Positions 1-8,215 of a stretch of DNA of 49,727 nucleotides are shown piece by piece. Made by a program: the position numbers and the translations under genes. The stretch lies in contig JACQVL010000258.1 in assembly GCA_016209865.1 (NCBI GenBank), positions 1 through 49,727 on the forward strand, written 5' to 3'. The notes under the pieces are model-generated. The model had not been told where the DNA came from. It ran no database searches and was given only the letters and a program-made list of their open reading frames with translations. Each line of letters opens with the position of its first letter. The first letter of the stretch is position 1. The DNA comes from Candidatus Latescibacterota bacterium (GTDB lineage Bacteria; JAAXHH01; JACQVL01).

Positions 1-62
<62 letters not shown>

Positions 63-71
63 GTCAAGAGC

Positions 72-190
72 GGGGGTCAGAGGTCAGGATTCAGGGGTCA
101 GCAAGAGAAAAACCCGCCCTTTCTGTTCTACGTGTCTGTGAGGTATTTCCGAATCGTTTCTGACCCCTGACCCCTGATTCCTGATCCCTG
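72..190. repeat. Inverted pair of GGGGTCA heptamer arrays between two tRNA genes
   Basis: The left arm (72-102) is about four heptamers of the GGGGTCA type. The right arm (160-190) is the same family in inverse orientation (TGACCCC type), and 103-159 is a unique core. The arms can pair over about 25 nt with a few mismatches. The same family recurs at 49694-49727. The stretch 1-392 holds only this element, the two tRNA genes and a promoter. Confidence 0.85.
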
Positions 191-197
191 CCTTTCA

Positions 198-270
198 TGA
201 GGGCGGAAGGAGTCGAACCTTCGACCACCTGATTAAAAGTCAGGTGCTCTACCAACTGAGCTACGCCCCC
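198..270 (-). tRNA. tRNA-Lys(TTT)
   Basis: This is a complete cloverleaf on the minus strand. The acceptor GGGGGCG pairs with CGCCCTC (one G-T), the anticodon stem CCTGA/TCAGG encloses CTTTTAA (anticodon TTT, Lys AAA/AAG), and the T loop TTCGACT is canonical. The discriminator is A and CCA is not encoded, so the Cca enzyme encoded near 46.8-48.2 kb would have to add it. A promoter lies about 50 nt upstream at 321-349. Confidence 0.96.
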
Positions 271-320
271 GCGGGCGATGGCATGTCACGTACACGGTCC
301 GCCCACCCGCGTAGCGTTAC

Positions 321-349
321 AAAATACACATCCGTCTCGTTTTCGTCAA
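321..349 (-). promoter_or_regulatory. Sigma-70-type promoter for the tRNA-Lys pair
   Basis: On the minus strand, TTGACG (-35) is followed by a 17-nt spacer and TATTTT (-10). It reads toward tRNA-Lys(TTT). Inferred from sequence match and position only. Confidence 0.55.
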
Positions 350-392
350 CTAAAAAGATCGCACAACATCCTTTCGACTCACCGGCCACCGA

Positions 393-1670
393 TCAGACGA
401 AAATCGTCTCGTCCCGGCGCGACCCCACCGATACGATGGCGATGTCCGCCCCGGCCAGCTCGGCGATCCGTGACAAATATTCGCGGGCCCGCTGCGGCAG
501 GTCATCCCAGGTCCGCGCGTGGCGGGTCGGCTGGCCCCACCCTTCCATATCCTCGTAGATCGGCTCACACCGGGCCAAGAGGTTGGCATCGCTGGGCAGG
601 TGTTTCAGCGCCTTGTTCCCGTCGCGGTAGCCGACGCAGATTCGGAGGTGCGCCAGTTCATCAAGGGTATCCAGACGGGTGATGGCCAGGGTGCTGATGC
701 CGTTGACCCGGACGGCGTACTTGACGATCATCGCGTCGAACCAGCCGCATCGTCGGGGCCGGCCGGTCGTCGCCCCGAATTCGTTCGCCGCCCGCCGGAA
801 TTCGTCCCCCCATTTGGCCGGGAATTCCGTCGGGAACGGCCCGTTCCCGACCCGCGAGGTGTACGCCTTCACCACCCCGATGACCTCGTCGATCCTGGTC
901 GGCCCGACGCCCACCCCGGTACATGCCCCGCCCGACGTCGTGTTGGAGGAGGTCAGGTACGGGTACGTCCCGTGATCGACGTCGAGCAGCGTCCCCTGTC
1001 CGCCCTCGAACAGGACGTGCTTGCCCGCGTCGATCGCATCGTTGACGAGGACGGAGGTGTCGGTCACGAACGCGTCGATCTGCTTGTCGAATTCCAGGTA
1101 CTCCGCGATGATGCGGTCCGCATCGAGCGTCTCTTTGTGATAGACCGCTTCGAGGACTTTGTTGACTTCGCGGATGTTCCGGGTGAGCTTCGCGCAGAGC
1201 ACCTCGCGGTCGAGCAGGTCGACGATCCGAATGCCCCGCCGCGCGACTTTATCGACGTATGCCGGGCCGATCCCCCGTCCCGTCGTGCCGATCCGCTCCC
1301 CAGCCTCCAGGCCCTCCTCGCTCATCCGGTCGAGCAGCTTGTGGTACGGCATGATCAGGTGCGCGTTCTGGCTGATGAACAGCCGGCCGGTCACGTCGAT
1401 CCCTTTCGACCGGAGCATCGTGATCTCGTCCATCAACGCCGCCGGGTCGATGACCAGGCCGTTCCCGATCACGCAGACCTTCCCCGGCCGCAGGATGCCG
1501 CACGGGAGGAGGTGGAGGATGAACTCCTGATCGCCGACGAGCACGGTGTGACCGGCGTTCGCCCCGCCCTGGTATCGGACGACAACGTCCGCCTCCTCGC
1601 TCAGATAATCGACGATCTTCCCTTTGCCCTCATCCCCCCACTGGGCACCCACGACAACACGCACGGACAT
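393..1670 (-). CDS. purA: Adenylosuccinate synthetase
   Basis: Makes adenylosuccinate from IMP, aspartate and GTP, the first committed step to AMP, in the cytoplasm. The protein is 425 aa, normal for the family. The N-terminal motif GAQWGDEGKGK (residues 8-18) carries the catalytic Asp13 and the glycine-rich phosphate loop. NAGHTV holds the catalytic His41. The substrate loops GTTGRGIGPAY and VGVGPTRID and the C-terminal TTGRPRRCGW are also visible. The ATG at 1670 is the natural start, just before MSVRVVVGAQWG. It is transcribed alone, from a promoter at 1748-1776; an AGTGAAG heptamer array lies in its leader. Confidence 0.98.
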   Translation of the reverse strand: MSVRVVVGAQWGDEGKGKIVDYLSEEADVVVRYQGGANAGHTVLVGDQEFILHLLPCGILRPGKVCVIGNGLVIDPAALMDEITMLRSKGIDVTGRLFISQNAHLIMPYHKLLDRMSEEGLEAGERIGTTGRGIGPAYVDKVARRGIRIVDLLDREVLCAKLTRNIREVNKVLEAVYHKETLDADRIIAEYLEFDKQIDAFVTDTSVLVNDAIDAGKHVLFEGGQGTLLDVDHGTYPYLTSSNTTSGGACTGVGVGPTRIDEVIGVVKAYTSRVGNGPFPTEFPAKWGDEFRRAANEFGATTGRPRRCGWFDAMIVKYAVRVNGISTLAITRLDTLDELAHLRICVGYRDGNKALKHLPSDANLLARCEPIYEDMEGWGQPTRHARTWDDLPQRAREYLSRIAELAGADIAIVSVGSRRDETIFV

Positions 1671-1688
1671 GAAGAACTCCTGGAGTTC

Positions 1689-1724
1689 AGTGAAGAGTGA
1701 AGAATTAAGAGTGAAGAGTGAAAA
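1689..1724. repeat. AGTGAAG heptamer array in the purA leader
   Basis: About four to five degenerate AGTGAAG/AGTTAAG-type heptamers in the purA 5' untranslated region, between its promoter and ATG. It is a single arm; I see no inverted partner nearby. Confidence 0.6.
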
Positions 1725-1747
1725 GATAAGATGGCGGACCGCCTGAC

Positions 1748-1776
1748 AAAGTATCGAACACGCAGGTCGGTGTCAA
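1748..1776 (-). promoter_or_regulatory. purA promoter
   Basis: On the minus strand, TTGACA, a 17-nt spacer and TACTTT, about 80 nt upstream of the purA ATG. The -35 box is a perfect consensus match. Confidence 0.6.
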
Positions 1777-1798
1777 GAGAAAAACCGGTGAAATCTTA

Positions 1799-1827
1799 TT
1801 GACAGGCTGGAATGTCGAGGTTATACT
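1799..1827 (+). promoter_or_regulatory. Consensus sigma-70 promoter for the 1894 gene
   Basis: TTGACA (1799-1804), a 17-nt spacer and TATACT (1822-1827). Transcription would begin near 1834, about 60 nt before the ATG of the following gene. It diverges from the purA promoter. Confidence 0.75.
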
Positions 1828-1893
1828 TGCCACGATCCTATCCGACGGTCATGCCCGCGTAAGCGACATAACAGGTTGTCTTTTCTATCGCCC

Positions 1894-4077
1894 ATGACTC
1901 CAACCCGCATGCTCCTCCTCGATTACGCGCTCGCCACGCCCGAGATCAACGAAGGCATCGCGTACTACTTCGTCCAGGCGGGCTGTCAGGTCGATTATCG
2001 CCAGTTTTATCCGAATCTCATTCGGGATGACCTCACGCAGTATTCCATGATCGCCCTGTTCGCCGGCCGGACGCCCGCGTTCCCCAGCGGGATGATGTCG
2101 GTGCATGAAGTGGCAGTCGCCGCCGAGTTCGTCCGCAACGGCGGACTGCTCATCCTCGGACCGAACTTGGACGGCGGCGAAGGGGCGAACGAACGCCACC
2201 TGTTCAACCACCTGCTCGCCGACCTCGACGTCTCCATCCGCGTCTGCAACGACCAGGTGGAAGATGACGTCAACGGGTACGCCGCCTCGCTGTGGAACCG
2301 GCCGTTCTACCGCCCGGCCGCCGGGCATCCGATCAACGTGAACGCCGCCGGTCGGCTTGCGTTCGAACGCTCCACTTCCCTCGTCGCCGGCCCGGACGTG
2401 AACGTGCTCCTCACCTCGTTCGAGACCGCCCGGCCGCGTGGCGTCGTCCCGGTCATCGCCTTAGCGCGAGCGGGCAACGGCTTCGTCCTCGTCGCGGGCC
2501 GGTACCTGCTGAACGCGACCGGCATCTCGCTCCGCATCTCAGGCGAGCCCCTCGTCCATCCAGAATGGCTCGCAGAGACGCAGGTGTTCTTGCAGAATCT
2601 GGCTGGTTATCTCATCAGCCTGGTGCGTGGGACTACGGAATGGGTGATGGTCAACCCGCTCCCGCCCGCTGCTGTCGGCCCTGTCGGGTTGCCTGATTTC
2701 GACCTCGACCGCGCCCCGGTCCTCGACCATCTCCCCGACGGCATCCACGTCGAGACGTTCCAATTGAGGAGTGCGGACCACCCCCCTGGATTGCAGAATG
2801 ACAATCCAAAATCCAAAATCCAAAATCCAAAATTTTTTGCTGCGCTTAATGCTCACGACCCCGACCGCGCCGCCCACTACGACCTGCTCCCCGACGAACG
2901 GCTGTACGGCTGGATCAGGCGGGACGGCGTCCGGGCAAGCTGGGGGAGCACGGTCGACTGGGGCGCGGTCTGGAAAAACCGGGCGGAAGTCGAACGCGTC
3001 ACCGACGCGCTCAAGGCGTGCGGGGTGAACCTGTTCTGGGGGATCGCCAACTGCCAGGCAGCCGGCGGGACGGGGTTCACCGAGGAAGAGAAGGCGGCCG
3101 TACGGCAGCAGTGGGAGTGGACGGCAGCCGCGCTCGACGGGTCATCCGTCAAATGGTATCCCACCTTAGACTACCGGTACTTCCGCGATGAACAGACCCG
3201 GTGTTACGGCGCGCAGGGACAGAAACTCGACGCGGCGTCCCCGATCGACCTCTCGATCTGGCGGCACTGCTGGTATGACCCGATGCGAGCGATCGCGGAA
3301 TTCTCCCTGACGCACCCGTGCATCGGCGGGATCGCCATGGACCTGGAGCTGTACGGCCACCCGCCCGCATACAATTATTACACGGGCTACGGGTTCGAGG
3401 ATGAGTGTTTCTTTACGGTGCTCGAACGATGGGAAGGATGGGTGGATGATGGACTGCTCCGATCGGCGGCTGGATTGCAACTGCTCCAGCGGTTCGACTG
3501 GCTCCGCACGCACGGACTGCTGGAGTCATACTTCACCGTCCTGAGCGCCGAAGTCGAGCGGATATGCCGGACGATCCGGGATGACGTCTGGCGGGTCAAC
3601 CCCGACCTGCTGTTCGCGTCGTACATCTTTACCACTCCCTGCAACTGGTTCGACCTGGGCGTCTACCGGGGGTTCAGCGCCCCGGAGCGCCCACTCATCC
3701 TGATGACGTTCAACATCCGGTCCGCCCGCATGGTCGAGCATCTGCGGGCACGGAGGGTGTACTGCTATCATGCTTCCGTCGCGCTGTTGGGGATGATCAG
3801 GCGGGAGGAATACGAAACGGTGTTCACGAACGCCATGCGGTACGGTCACGGGTACTGGATGAACAACATCAACGCCGTCGTCTATCCGAGCCCACAATCG
3901 GTCGAATCCCCGGCTCGTCAGGGAATGTCAACTGAGGAGGCGGTGGCAGCGATTCGAGAGGCAAATGACAAGATCGGAGGTCACTATGCGTTCATGCATC
4001 AACGGGGCGACAACGATGCCCTATTCGCTGGAAGAAGACCTGGCCGCCGCCGAGAAGGCCGGGTTCGAGGGGGTTGA
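1894..4077 (+). CDS. Large protein of unknown function; GIFT/GATase-like N-terminal half and putative TIM-barrel C-terminal half
   Basis: A 727-aa protein from the ATG at 1894 (an in-frame TTG at 1876 is possible but has no better ribosome site). Residues about 1-240 look like an alpha/beta domain: MLLLDYALATPEINEGI, then FVRNGGLLILGPN and FVLVAGRYLLN, as in GIFT or glutamine-amidotransferase-like folds without a catalytic triad. From about residue 330 the pattern (VNLFWGIANC, WYPTLDYRYF, GGIAMDLELYG) resembles a glycoside-hydrolase-type barrel, and the Asp/Glu in MDLELYG could be catalytic; this is inference. The linker between the halves contains a translated ATCCAAA heptamer array (nt 2804-2831, peptide NPKSKIQNPK). 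The last 30 residues overlap the next gene in another frame and look non-native (arginine-rich). Sugar metabolism is suggested by the downstream isomerase. No signal peptide is apparent. Confidence 0.8.
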   Translation: MTPTRMLLLDYALATPEINEGIAYYFVQAGCQVDYRQFYPNLIRDDLTQYSMIALFAGRTPAFPSGMMSVHEVAVAAEFVRNGGLLILGPNLDGGEGANERHLFNHLLADLDVSIRVCNDQVEDDVNGYAASLWNRPFYRPAAGHPINVNAAGRLAFERSTSLVAGPDVNVLLTSFETARPRGVVPVIALARAGNGFVLVAGRYLLNATGISLRISGEPLVHPEWLAETQVFLQNLAGYLISLVRGTTEWVMVNPLPPAAVGPVGLPDFDLDRAPVLDHLPDGIHVETFQLRSADHPPGLQNDNPKSKIQNPKFFAALNAHDPDRAAHYDLLPDERLYGWIRRDGVRASWGSTVDWGAVWKNRAEVERVTDALKACGVNLFWGIANCQAAGGTGFTEEEKAAVRQQWEWTAAALDGSSVKWYPTLDYRYFRDEQTRCYGAQGQKLDAASPIDLSIWRHCWYDPMRAIAEFSLTHPCIGGIAMDLELYGHPPAYNYYTGYGFEDECFFTVLERWEGWVDDGLLRSAAGLQLLQRFDWLRTHGLLESYFTVLSAEVERICRTIRDDVWRVNPDLLFASYIFTTPCNWFDLGVYRGFSAPERPLILMTFNIRSARMVEHLRARRVYCYHASVALLGMIRREEYETVFTNAMRYGHGYWMNNINAVVYPSPQSVESPARQGMSTEEAVAAIREANDKIGGHYAFMHQRGDNDALFAGRRPGRRREGRVRGG
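2804..2831. repeat. ATCCAAA heptamer array inside a coding sequence
   Basis: Four perfect copies of ATCCAAA in tandem, within the 1894-4077 gene. The array is open in all three forward frames and is translated as part of the 7-residue cycle NPKSKIQ. It sits between the two presumed domains. Confidence 0.9.
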
Positions 4078-4795
4078 AATCTGGGCTTCAAAGCTCAACA
4101 AGTACTTAGAGAGCCATACGGCCGATGACCTCAAGGCGCTCCTGGATCGTCATCATCTCAAGGCGGCGTCGATCTGTCCCTACGGCCTCGTCGGGTTCTC
4201 GGACAACCGGGGGCACATCATCGCCGTCCGGAAAGCGGCGGAGGTCGCGGGGACGATCGGCTGTCCGGTGCTCCTCGTCTGCCCGGACGTGCCGCCCGCC
4301 GGGATGGACCGCCAGGCTGCGTACGATGCCATGGCGAACGTCGCCTGCACGTATGCGGACGGGGCTGAGGAACACGGAGTCAAGATCGCCATCGAGCCGT
4401 TGGGCAACCATCCGTTCGTCCCCGGCTCGAACGAAGCCTTAGAGATCATCAACCGGGCGGAGCACGATGCGCTCGGCCTGATGATCGATACGTTCCACTA
4501 CTACAAATCGGGCGTTTCGATGGACGACATCCGGGCGATCCCGGTCGAGAAACTCCTCATCCTCCACGTGAACGACTGCGAGAACCTGCCCCGCCAGCAA
4601 CTCACCGACAAGCATCGGCTCCACATGGGCGAAGGGGTCATCCCGCTCAAGGAGATGCTGGGCATCGTGAAGGAGAAGGGGTACGACGGGTATCTGTCGG
4701 TGGAGATCTTCCGGGATGCCTACTGGCAGCAGGACCCGGTGACGGTCTCGATCGACGCGAAACGGGCGCTCGACCGGGTGTTGGCAACGTTGTAG
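3986..4795 (+). CDS. Sugar phosphate isomerase/epimerase (xylose isomerase-like TIM barrel)
   Basis: 269 aa, member of the AP-endonuclease-2/xylose-isomerase-like barrel family that isomerises or epimerises sugars using a divalent metal. Visible family pattern: YSLEEDLAAAEKAGFEGVEIW at the N-terminus, IAIEPLGNHPF (metal Glu), LMIDTFHYYKSG (Asp/His), LHVNDCENLPR (His/Asp) and YLSVEIFRDAYW (Glu). The ATG at 3986 is chosen because GGAGG lies five to six bases upstream; the in-frame ATG at 3965 has no such site. The start overlaps the upstream gene by about 90 bp, so the two are probably translationally coupled. The TAG stop is supplied by the GTAGGG end of the double-hairpin repeat at 4792. The exact substrate cannot be told. 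Confidence 0.9.
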   Translation: MRSCINGATTMPYSLEEDLAAAEKAGFEGVEIWASKLNKYLESHTADDLKALLDRHHLKAASICPYGLVGFSDNRGHIIAVRKAAEVAGTIGCPVLLVCPDVPPAGMDRQAAYDAMANVACTYADGAEEHGVKIAIEPLGNHPFVPGSNEALEIINRAEHDALGLMIDTFHYYKSGVSMDDIRAIPVEKLLILHVNDCENLPRQQLTDKHRLHMGEGVIPLKEMLGIVKEKGYDGYLSVEIFRDAYWQQDPVTVSIDAKRALDRVLATL

Positions 4796-4849
4796 GGTCG
4801 ATCCTTGTGATCGCCCCCTGGATAGGGCGAATACAAGATTCGCCCCTAC
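4792..4849. repeat. Double-hairpin element, copy A, between convergent genes
   Basis: The element begins GTAGGG and ends CCCCTAC. It contains two hairpins, GGGTCGATC/GATCGCCCC (loop CTTGT) and GGGCGAAT/ATTCGCCC (loop ACAAG). The loops are mutually complementary, and the two halves also form one long imperfect inverted repeat. The left end supplies the TAG stop of the isomerase (+) and the right end the TAG stop of the flippase (-). It could work as a bidirectional terminator, but there is no T-run. Confidence 0.85.
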
Positions 4850-6126
4850 GCCATTGCCCGTCGTGTCAACATCCACAACATCCCTGCTAACACGGCATAC
4901 GACAATACCGTCGCGTACGCCGCTCCCATCATCCCCAGCATCGGGATCATCAGGTAATTCCCCGCGATATTCACCCCCGCCGCGATGAGCGTGGCGACGG
5001 GCACAATCCCCGACCGTCCCCGTAGGTACACCCCCGCCATCACCCCTTCCGCGATCCCGCTCAGGATGTAGGCTAACATCACGGGCGGGATCACCCGCGC
5101 TCCGGCCCGGTACTCCACCCCGATGACCGGTCTGCCGAGGAGCCGCACGCTGACGATCTGCTCGCCGAACAGGACGAACGTCAGCCACAGCAGGCCCGCG
5201 ACCCCGGCGAAGGCGAGGATGGCGCTGGTCGTCACCGTCTGCGCGTCGTCACGCTTCGCCGTCTCCAGTACGAACGGCGCCCAGGCGTACTCGAACGCCT
5301 TGGCGAGGAGTCCCATCCCCATCGCGATCTTGTACCCCGCGCTGTACACGCCGACCGCCGCGAGACCCATCAGACGCTCTAAAATGACCCGGTCGATCAG
5401 GTCGATGGCGACCGTCGCCAGCCCGGCGACGACGAACGGCAGGCCGAACCGGAGCAGTCCGGCCGGGGCGAGCGGGCGATCCGTCACGCTCACGTACCGG
5501 CGAACGCTCATCGTCACGATCCCTGTGTTCAACGCAGAGGCGATCAGCATCGCCATGAAGATCGCTTCAACTCCGCGCCGTTCGATGAGAATCAGGTAGA
5601 CGGTCAGTCCGGCGTGGACGACCGTGTTGATGAACGTGCAGAAGACAAACCGGCCGGCCCGTCCTTCTGCTCTGAGGATGGTGTACGGCAGGAGCGTCAA
5701 CGTGTCGCAGACAAGAACGCCGGCCGCCAGTCGGATCAGACTTACATGATCTGTCAGTCCGACGAACGGCGCGATCGACTCCGCAGACGTGATGAGGATG
5801 GTGGAAAGGATGAGCGCCACGCCGACGAGCGTGAGCGTCGCCCCGCTGAACATCCGCCGCCGGTCCGCATCCTCATGGAGGGCGAAATACCGGAGGAACG
5901 CGGGACTGAATCCGAGCGCGTAGACGACATGCCCGAAGCCGAGCACGGTCAGCGTCAACGCGACCGCGCCGTACTCGGCGGGGGTAAACCGGTTGGTGTA
6001 GAGGGGGAGGAGGAGGAAATCGATCGTGCGGTTGAGGATGAGGCCGAGGCCGTAGATGGCGGAGTGACGGAGGAGACGATGCGTTGACGATTTTGGGTTT
6101 TGGATTTTGGATTTTGGGTTGTTCAT
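4846..6126 (-). CDS. Polysaccharide biosynthesis membrane protein / oligosaccharide flippase
   Basis: 426 aa, MOP/MVF-superfamily flippase of the Wzx/RfbX type, expected to move lipid-linked oligosaccharides across the inner membrane. Roughly 12-14 hydrophobic segments can be followed, beginning AIYGLGLILNRTIDFLLLPLYTNRF, a typical first helix with the family's charged NRxxD pattern. Then come FTPAEYGAVALTLTVLGFGHVVY and, near the C-terminus, AAYATVLSYAVLAGMLWML. Only ATGs at 6138 and 6126 precede the first helix, and both lie upstream of an ATCCAAA-type heptamer array, so the peptide NNPKSKIQNPKSS must be translated as the N-terminus. The TAG stop comes from the double-hairpin element A. No glycosyltransferases are adjacent. 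Confidence 0.9.
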   Translation of the reverse strand: MNNPKSKIQNPKSSTHRLLRHSAIYGLGLILNRTIDFLLLPLYTNRFTPAEYGAVALTLTVLGFGHVVYALGFSPAFLRYFALHEDADRRRMFSGATLTLVGVALILSTILITSAESIAPFVGLTDHVSLIRLAAGVLVCDTLTLLPYTILRAEGRAGRFVFCTFINTVVHAGLTVYLILIERRGVEAIFMAMLIASALNTGIVTMSVRRYVSVTDRPLAPAGLLRFGLPFVVAGLATVAIDLIDRVILERLMGLAAVGVYSAGYKIAMGMGLLAKAFEYAWAPFVLETAKRDDAQTVTTSAILAFAGVAGLLWLTFVLFGEQIVSVRLLGRPVIGVEYRAGARVIPPVMLAYILSGIAEGVMAGVYLRGRSGIVPVATLIAAGVNIAGNYLMIPMLGMMGAAYATVLSYAVLAGMLWMLTRRAMA

Positions 6127-6199
6127 GACATAGAGCATTCAGAGGCAGCGGACGAGCCGCCGATTCTTAATCCAAAATCTAAAATCCAAAATCTAAAAT
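6089..6199. repeat. Inverted pair of ATCCAAA-type heptamer arrays (flippase start / gcvPB end)
   Basis: The left arm 6089-6120 (GATTTTG units) lies inside the flippase coding region. The right arm 6169-6199 (ATCCAAA/ATCTAAA units) is in inverse orientation, and the core is about 48 nt. The arms can form a long AT-rich hairpin. The right arm supplies the TAG stop of gcvPB, and the left arm encodes the flippase N-terminus. Confidence 0.9.
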
Positions 6200-7695
6200 G
6201 CTTTCCTGTACCGCACGTCCGGGTTGCGGGCCGCAGTCGTCTCGTCTAACCGGCTGACGGGTGTGGTGTGCGGCGCGTCCTTGACTTTCTCCGGTTCCGT
6301 CTCGATCTCGCGCGCGATCGTCAGCATCGCGTCGATGAAGCTGTCGAGCGACTCCTTGCTCTCCGTCTCCGTCGGCTCGATCATGATGGCTTCGGGCACG
6401 ATCAGCGGGAAATAGATCGTCGGCGCGTAGAACCCGAAATCGAGCAGCCGCTTGGCGATGTCGAGGGTTCGGACCCCGTTGTCCTTGAACCGGGTGCCGG
6501 ACGCGACGAACTCGTGCTGGCAGGGAATTTCGGCGGGCAACGGCACCTCGCGCGGATGGCCGGATTGCACGTCGTGTACGGTGAGCGTCCGGGGGTAGTG
6601 GTGTTCGAGCCGTCGCAGCAAGTAATTCGCGTTCAGGATGGCGTTCTCGCTGACCTGGCGCAGCCCGTCCGGGCCGTGCGTCCGGATGTAGGCGTACGCC
6701 CGCACCATCATGCCGAAGCTACAGTAGAAGCTCCGAACCCGGCCGATGGAATGGGGACGGTCGTAGTCGAACGCGTACCGGTCGCCATCTTTGCAGGCCA
6801 CCGGGATGGGGAGAAAATCGACGAGCGCGCCTCTCACGCCGACCGGACCGGCGCCAGGACCGCCGCCGCCGTGCGGGGTGGAGAACGTCTTGTGGAGGTT
6901 GAAGTGGACGACATCGAACCCCATATCTCCCGGCCGGGTGATGCCTAAGATGGCGTTGAAGTTCGCCCCGTCCATGTATAGGAGCGCCCCGGCGTCATGC
7001 ACGATCCGGGCGATCTCGCGGATGTCCGACTCAAACAGCCCCAGGGTATTGGGGTTGGTCAGCATGAACGCGGCCACCTCGTCGTCCATCACTGCCGCGA
7101 GCCGCTTCGTATCGACCAGGCCGCGTTCGTTCGTCTGAATCTGCACCGCCTCGTACCCGACTAAGGTGACGCTCGCCGGGTTCGTCCCGTGGGCGGAGTC
7201 GGGGATGATGACTTTCCGTCGTGGGCGGCCCTGCCGTTCGTGGTACGCCCGCATCATCATCAGGCCGGTCAACTCGCCGTGCGCCCCCGCCGCGGGCTGG
7301 AGGGTGACCGCGTCCATCCCGGCGATCTCGGCCAGGTACGCGCTCAACTCGTACAGCAACCGGATCGCCCCCTGGCAGGTGCTGTCCGGTTGGAGCGGGT
7401 GGACCCGGGCGAATCCGGGCAAGGCGGCCACATCCTCGTTCAGCCTGGGGTTGTGTTTCATCGTGCAGGAGCCTAACGGGTACATCGCCCGGTCGGGATG
7501 GTAGTTCAGCGACGACAGCCGGGTGAAGTGGCGGACGACGTCCACTTCGCTCACCTCGGGCAATTCTGGGGGAGCATTCCGCAGAGCCTCAGCCGGGAGG
7601 AGCGATTCGATCGGCTTGACGGGCACGTCGGGGTTCGGCATGGAATAGCCTCGCCGGCCGGGGGAACTCAATTCGAAGATGAGAGGCTCGGGCAC
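6193..7695 (-). CDS. gcvPB: Glycine dehydrogenase (decarboxylating) subunit 2, P protein
   Basis: 500 aa, PLP-containing half of the two-subunit P protein of the glycine cleavage system; it decarboxylates glycine and passes the aminomethyl group to lipoyl-GcvH. The PLP lysine is Lys269 in [18 protein letters not shown], a canonical family motif. HGTNPASV and YMDGANFNA are also family-typical. Start: GTG at 7695 with AAAGGA eight bases upstream; no ATG fits as well. It is read after gcvH, gcvPA and the 118-aa gene, probably as one operon. The stop TAG lies inside a heptamer array (6169-6199). The T protein is not encoded here. Confidence 0.97.
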   Translation of the reverse strand: MPEPLIFELSSPGRRGYSMPNPDVPVKPIESLLPAEALRNAPPELPEVSEVDVVRHFTRLSSLNYHPDRAMYPLGSCTMKHNPRLNEDVAALPGFARVHPLQPDSTCQGAIRLLYELSAYLAEIAGMDAVTLQPAAGAHGELTGLMMMRAYHERQGRPRRKVIIPDSAHGTNPASVTLVGYEAVQIQTNERGLVDTKRLAAVMDDEVAAFMLTNPNTLGLFESDIREIARIVHDAGALLYMDGANFNAILGITRPGDMGFDVVHFNLHKTFSTPHGGGGPGAGPVGVRGALVDFLPIPVACKDGDRYAFDYDRPHSIGRVRSFYCSFGMMVRAYAYIRTHGPDGLRQVSENAILNANYLLRRLEHHYPRTLTVHDVQSGHPREVPLPAEIPCQHEFVASGTRFKDNGVRTLDIAKRLLDFGFYAPTIYFPLIVPEAIMIEPTETESKESLDSFIDAMLTIAREIETEPEKVKDAPHTTPVSRLDETTAARNPDVRYRKAF

Positions 7696-7742
7696 ATCAA
7701 CATCCTTTCATAAGTCGCAGGAATGGGTGCGCATGGGGACTC

Positions 7743-8099
7743 CTATCGTTCCAGGATGAACTCATAACCGAACGCGTACGTCCGCGATTCATCGAGCAGC
7801 AAGGCCAGGTTGGGGAACTGGATGACCCGCCAGCCGTCGTTGATCGCGTCCAGCACCCGCTTGTACGGCCACTCGGCGGGATCGGACGGGCCGTCGGAGA
7901 TCGTCCCGTCCTCGACGATCGACATCCCGATGACCGAAGCGCCCACCGAGCTGTTGCTCGCCTGCAGGTACAGCAGGTTTTGTCGCTTCGGCTTGAGGAA
8001 CGGCTCGACGAGCGCACGCAGGGCAGGCTCGGTCAGTGTCCCCGTTTTGAGCTGCTCGACACAGCCTTCCAGGCGTTGTTGGAGGTCAGAGGTCGTCAT
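7743..8099 (-). CDS. Hypothetical protein between the two P-protein subunit genes
   Basis: 118 aa; I do not recognise a family. It has no signal peptide or membrane segment. It is mixed alpha/beta: a helical N-terminus (TSDLQQRLEGCVEQLKTGTL), a centre rich in Ser/Gly/Val (QASNSSVGASVIGMSIVEDG) and a C-terminus YAFGYEFILER. ATG at 8099 with GGAG 12 bases upstream. It lies between gcvPA and gcvPB in the same direction, which suggests cotranscription. Double-hairpin element B separates it from gcvPA. High-GC codon use like its neighbours makes it a plausible real gene. Confidence 0.7.
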   Translation of the reverse strand: MTTSDLQQRLEGCVEQLKTGTLTEPALRALVEPFLKPKRQNLLYLQASNSSVGASVIGMSIVEDGTISDGPSDPAEWPYKRVLDAINDGWRVIQFPNLALLLDESRTYAFGYEFILER

Positions 8100-8148
8100 A
8101 GGGAATGATCGCTCCTGGTGAGAGATGACCTATCGAGAGAGAATCGTT

Positions 8149-8199
8149 GTAGGGGCGAGGCGGTGCCTCGCCCTGGGCGACCCACCGGGTCGTCCCTAC
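8149..8199. repeat. Double-hairpin element, copy B
   Basis: Starts GTAGGGGCG and ends CGTCCCTAC. Hairpin 1 pairs GGGCGAGGC with GCCTCGCCC and hairpin 2 pairs GGGCGACCC with GGGTCGTCC. Same architecture as the copy at 4792, with different stem sequence. Located between gcvPA and the 118-aa gene. Confidence 0.85.
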
Positions 8200-8215
8200 A
8201 GTCCATTCGCCTTCA

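Noticed and set aside
72..190. CRISPR array
   Set aside because: The units are seven bases with no spacers, and no cas genes lie nearby.
519..1700. Long plus-strand open frame of about 390 codons opposite purA
   Set aside because: High GC leaves antisense frames open. It has no family pattern, and purA on the minus strand has all its motifs.
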